A DNA stretch of 6,103 nucleotides, taken from assembly GCA_937916005.1 (NCBI GenBank), contig CALGIA010000031.1, positions 1 through 6,103 on the forward strand, read 5' to 3'. Origin of the DNA: an uncultured Rhodospirillaceae bacterium (lineage in GTDB: Bacteria > Pseudomonadota > Alphaproteobacteria > MPNO01). The notes under the pieces were generated by a model that ran no database searches, was not told where the DNA came from, and was given only the letters and a program-made list of their open reading frames with translations. The translations under genes and the position numbers were made by a program. Shown in pieces: positions 5,275 through 6,103 of this stretch; within the stretch, counting starts at the first letter, position 1, and the number at the start of each line of letters is the position of its first letter.

Positions 5275-6030
5275 ATGACAGAACAGTCCGGATTGAACGG
5301 TGCCGTCGCAATTGTGACCGGCAGCGCGCAGAATATCGGGCGCGCCATCGCGCTGTCCCTGGCGGCGGCGGGGGCCGGAATCGTCATCAATGCGCGGACG
5401 TCGAAAGACGCCGCACAGGGTGTGGCCGATGAAATCAATGAAGCCGGGGGAAAGGCCATTGTTCACATGGCCGATGTCTCCAATCCCGATCAGGTCGACG
5501 GTCTCATCAATGCTTCTATCGAGAATTTCGGACGGTTGGATATTCTGGTGAACAACGTGGCGCTGCGGATGGCCGCGCCCATCACGGAAACCTCGTATGA
5601 GGAGTGGCGGAACGTCATCTCCAACACGCTCGATTCGGCGTTTCTGTGCAGCCGGGCGGCGGTTCCCCATCTGGCGGTGCACGGCCAGGGCGCGATTGTG
5701 AACATCGGCGGCGTTTCAGGCCATGCCGGGGTCGCCAACCGGTCCGCCGTCGCCGCCGCCAAGGCCGGCCTCGCCGGGATGACCGGGTCGCTCGGCATCG
5801 AACTCGCACCCCTGGGCATCACCGTCAACTGCGTGTCGCCCGGCTATATCGATACCCACCGCGACGGACATGTGCCGGTGCATTTTCAGCAGAAACCGGT
5901 TCCCGCCGGGCGCAAGGGCGGCGTCGATGAAGTCGCGGCGATGGTGCGTTTCCTGTGCGGGCCGGACGGGCGCTATGTCACCGGCCAGACGATCCACGTC
6001 GCCGGCGGCTGGCATATATCTATCTCGTAA
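5275..6030 (+). CDS. short-chain dehydrogenase/reductase family protein with degenerate active site
   Basis: A 251-residue single-domain classical-SDR fold. The cofactor site is recognisable: TGSAQNIGRAIA (15-26, Asn20 where Gly is usual), NAR at 39-41 suggesting NADP(H), AD at 66-67, and NNVA (93-96) in place of NNAG. Asn117 and Lys163 of the catalytic tetrad are kept. The catalytic Ser position, 13 residues before the Tyr position, is Gly146 (NIGGVSG), and the Tyr of YxxxK is Val159 (VAAAK). The post-catalytic ITVNCVSPGYIDT (182-194) and C-terminal VTGQTIHVAGGW are typical. Length is normal, so this is not a truncated gene. I recall related SDRs with a GG...AAKAGL variant, so it may belong to a divergent subfamily rather than be decaying. 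Ordinary carbonyl reduction by the Tyr mechanism is unlikely; substrate binding, another reaction, or a structural role is possible. Co-transcribed with the EamA transporter. Confidence 0.87.
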   Translation: MTEQSGLNGAVAIVTGSAQNIGRAIALSLAAAGAGIVINARTSKDAAQGVADEINEAGGKAIVHMADVSNPDQVDGLINASIENFGRLDILVNNVALRMAAPITETSYEEWRNVISNTLDSAFLCSRAAVPHLAVHGQGAIVNIGGVSGHAGVANRSAVAAAKAGLAGMTGSLGIELAPLGITVNCVSPGYIDTHRDGHVPVHFQQKPVPAGRKGGVDEVAAMVRFLCGPDGRYVTGQTIHVAGGWHISIS

Positions 6031-6051
6031 CAGTTGCGGCGCCAGCCCGCT

Positions 6052-6103
6052 CCCCCACCCGGCCACCCACAACGTACAATCGAGATGGGTGGCCGGGTGG
6101 GGG
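6052..6103 (+). terminator. strong terminator-like hairpin after the SDR gene
   Basis: An 18-base arm (6052-6069, CCCCCACCCGGCCACCCA) is perfectly complementary to 6086-6103, with a 16-base loop. It starts 21 bases after the SDR stop, as expected for the terminator of the transporter-SDR operon. The window ends exactly at the second arm, so the T-run that would confirm an intrinsic terminator cannot be seen. An inverted repeat of other origin is less likely. Confidence 0.72.

Noticed and set aside
5275..6030. SDR protein as an enoyl-ACP reductase-type (Tyr-x6-Lys) active site
   Set aside because: The residue seven before Lys163 is Arg156, not Tyr, and no Tyr lies nearby, so the FabI-type arrangement does not rescue the missing catalytic Tyr.
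1..6103. Mobile element, defence system or CRISPR locus
   Set aside because: There is no transposase, integrase, nuclease, toxin-antitoxin pair or spaced repeat array. Base and codon use look uniform across the window.

Overview
The window is GC-rich (roughly 60% by eye) and tightly packed. Codons favour G/C at the third position, intergenic gaps are short, and protein families are typical of Proteobacteria. This suggests a free-living, metabolically versatile proteobacterium, most likely an alphaproteobacterium. That is inferred from style and gene types; no marker gene is present. I see no rRNA, tRNA, CRISPR array, transposase or integrase.

Layout. (1) 3-992, plus strand: a lipoprotein-type M48 zinc metallopeptidase with a PDZ domain lying ahead of the catalytic part. 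(2) 1137-2003, plus: a DUF3891-type protein of unknown function. Seven bases later, at 2011-3057, comes a zinc-independent medium-chain dehydrogenase/quinone oxidoreductase, probably co-transcribed. (3) 3079-4266 (or 4293), minus: a flavin-dependent monooxygenase of the acyl-CoA-dehydrogenase fold (HsaA / HpaH-C2 / DszC type), convergent with the previous gene. Two adjacent palindromes sit at the junction. (4) 4351-5262, plus: a ten-helix EamA/DMT transporter, divergent from the monooxygenase. (5) 5275-6030, plus: a short-chain dehydrogenase-like protein 12 bases downstream of the transporter, with a clear ribosome binding site. A perfect 18-bp inverted repeat closes the window at 6052-6103, most likely the terminator of the transporter-SDR pair.

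How the genes may work together. A two-component-type flavin monooxygenase, an MDR oxidoreductase, an SDR-family protein and a small-molecule transporter side by side look like a scattered catabolic or detoxification neighbourhood, for example for an aromatic or polycyclic substrate. The flavin reductase that such a monooxygenase needs is not in the window, and no substrate can be named. The peptidase looks like an unrelated envelope quality-control gene.

The most unusual observations are these. The SDR protein has lost both the catalytic Ser and Tyr (Gly146 and Val159 in their places) while keeping Asn117 and Lys163. The divergent monooxygenase/transporter pair has mirrored -10 boxes, each exactly 6 bases before an ATG with no Shine-Dalgarno, suggesting two leaderless transcripts. 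The DUF3891 protein shows an H...HD...D residue pattern that resembles HD-domain hydrolases. I found no convincing evidence of a wholly new multi-gene system.
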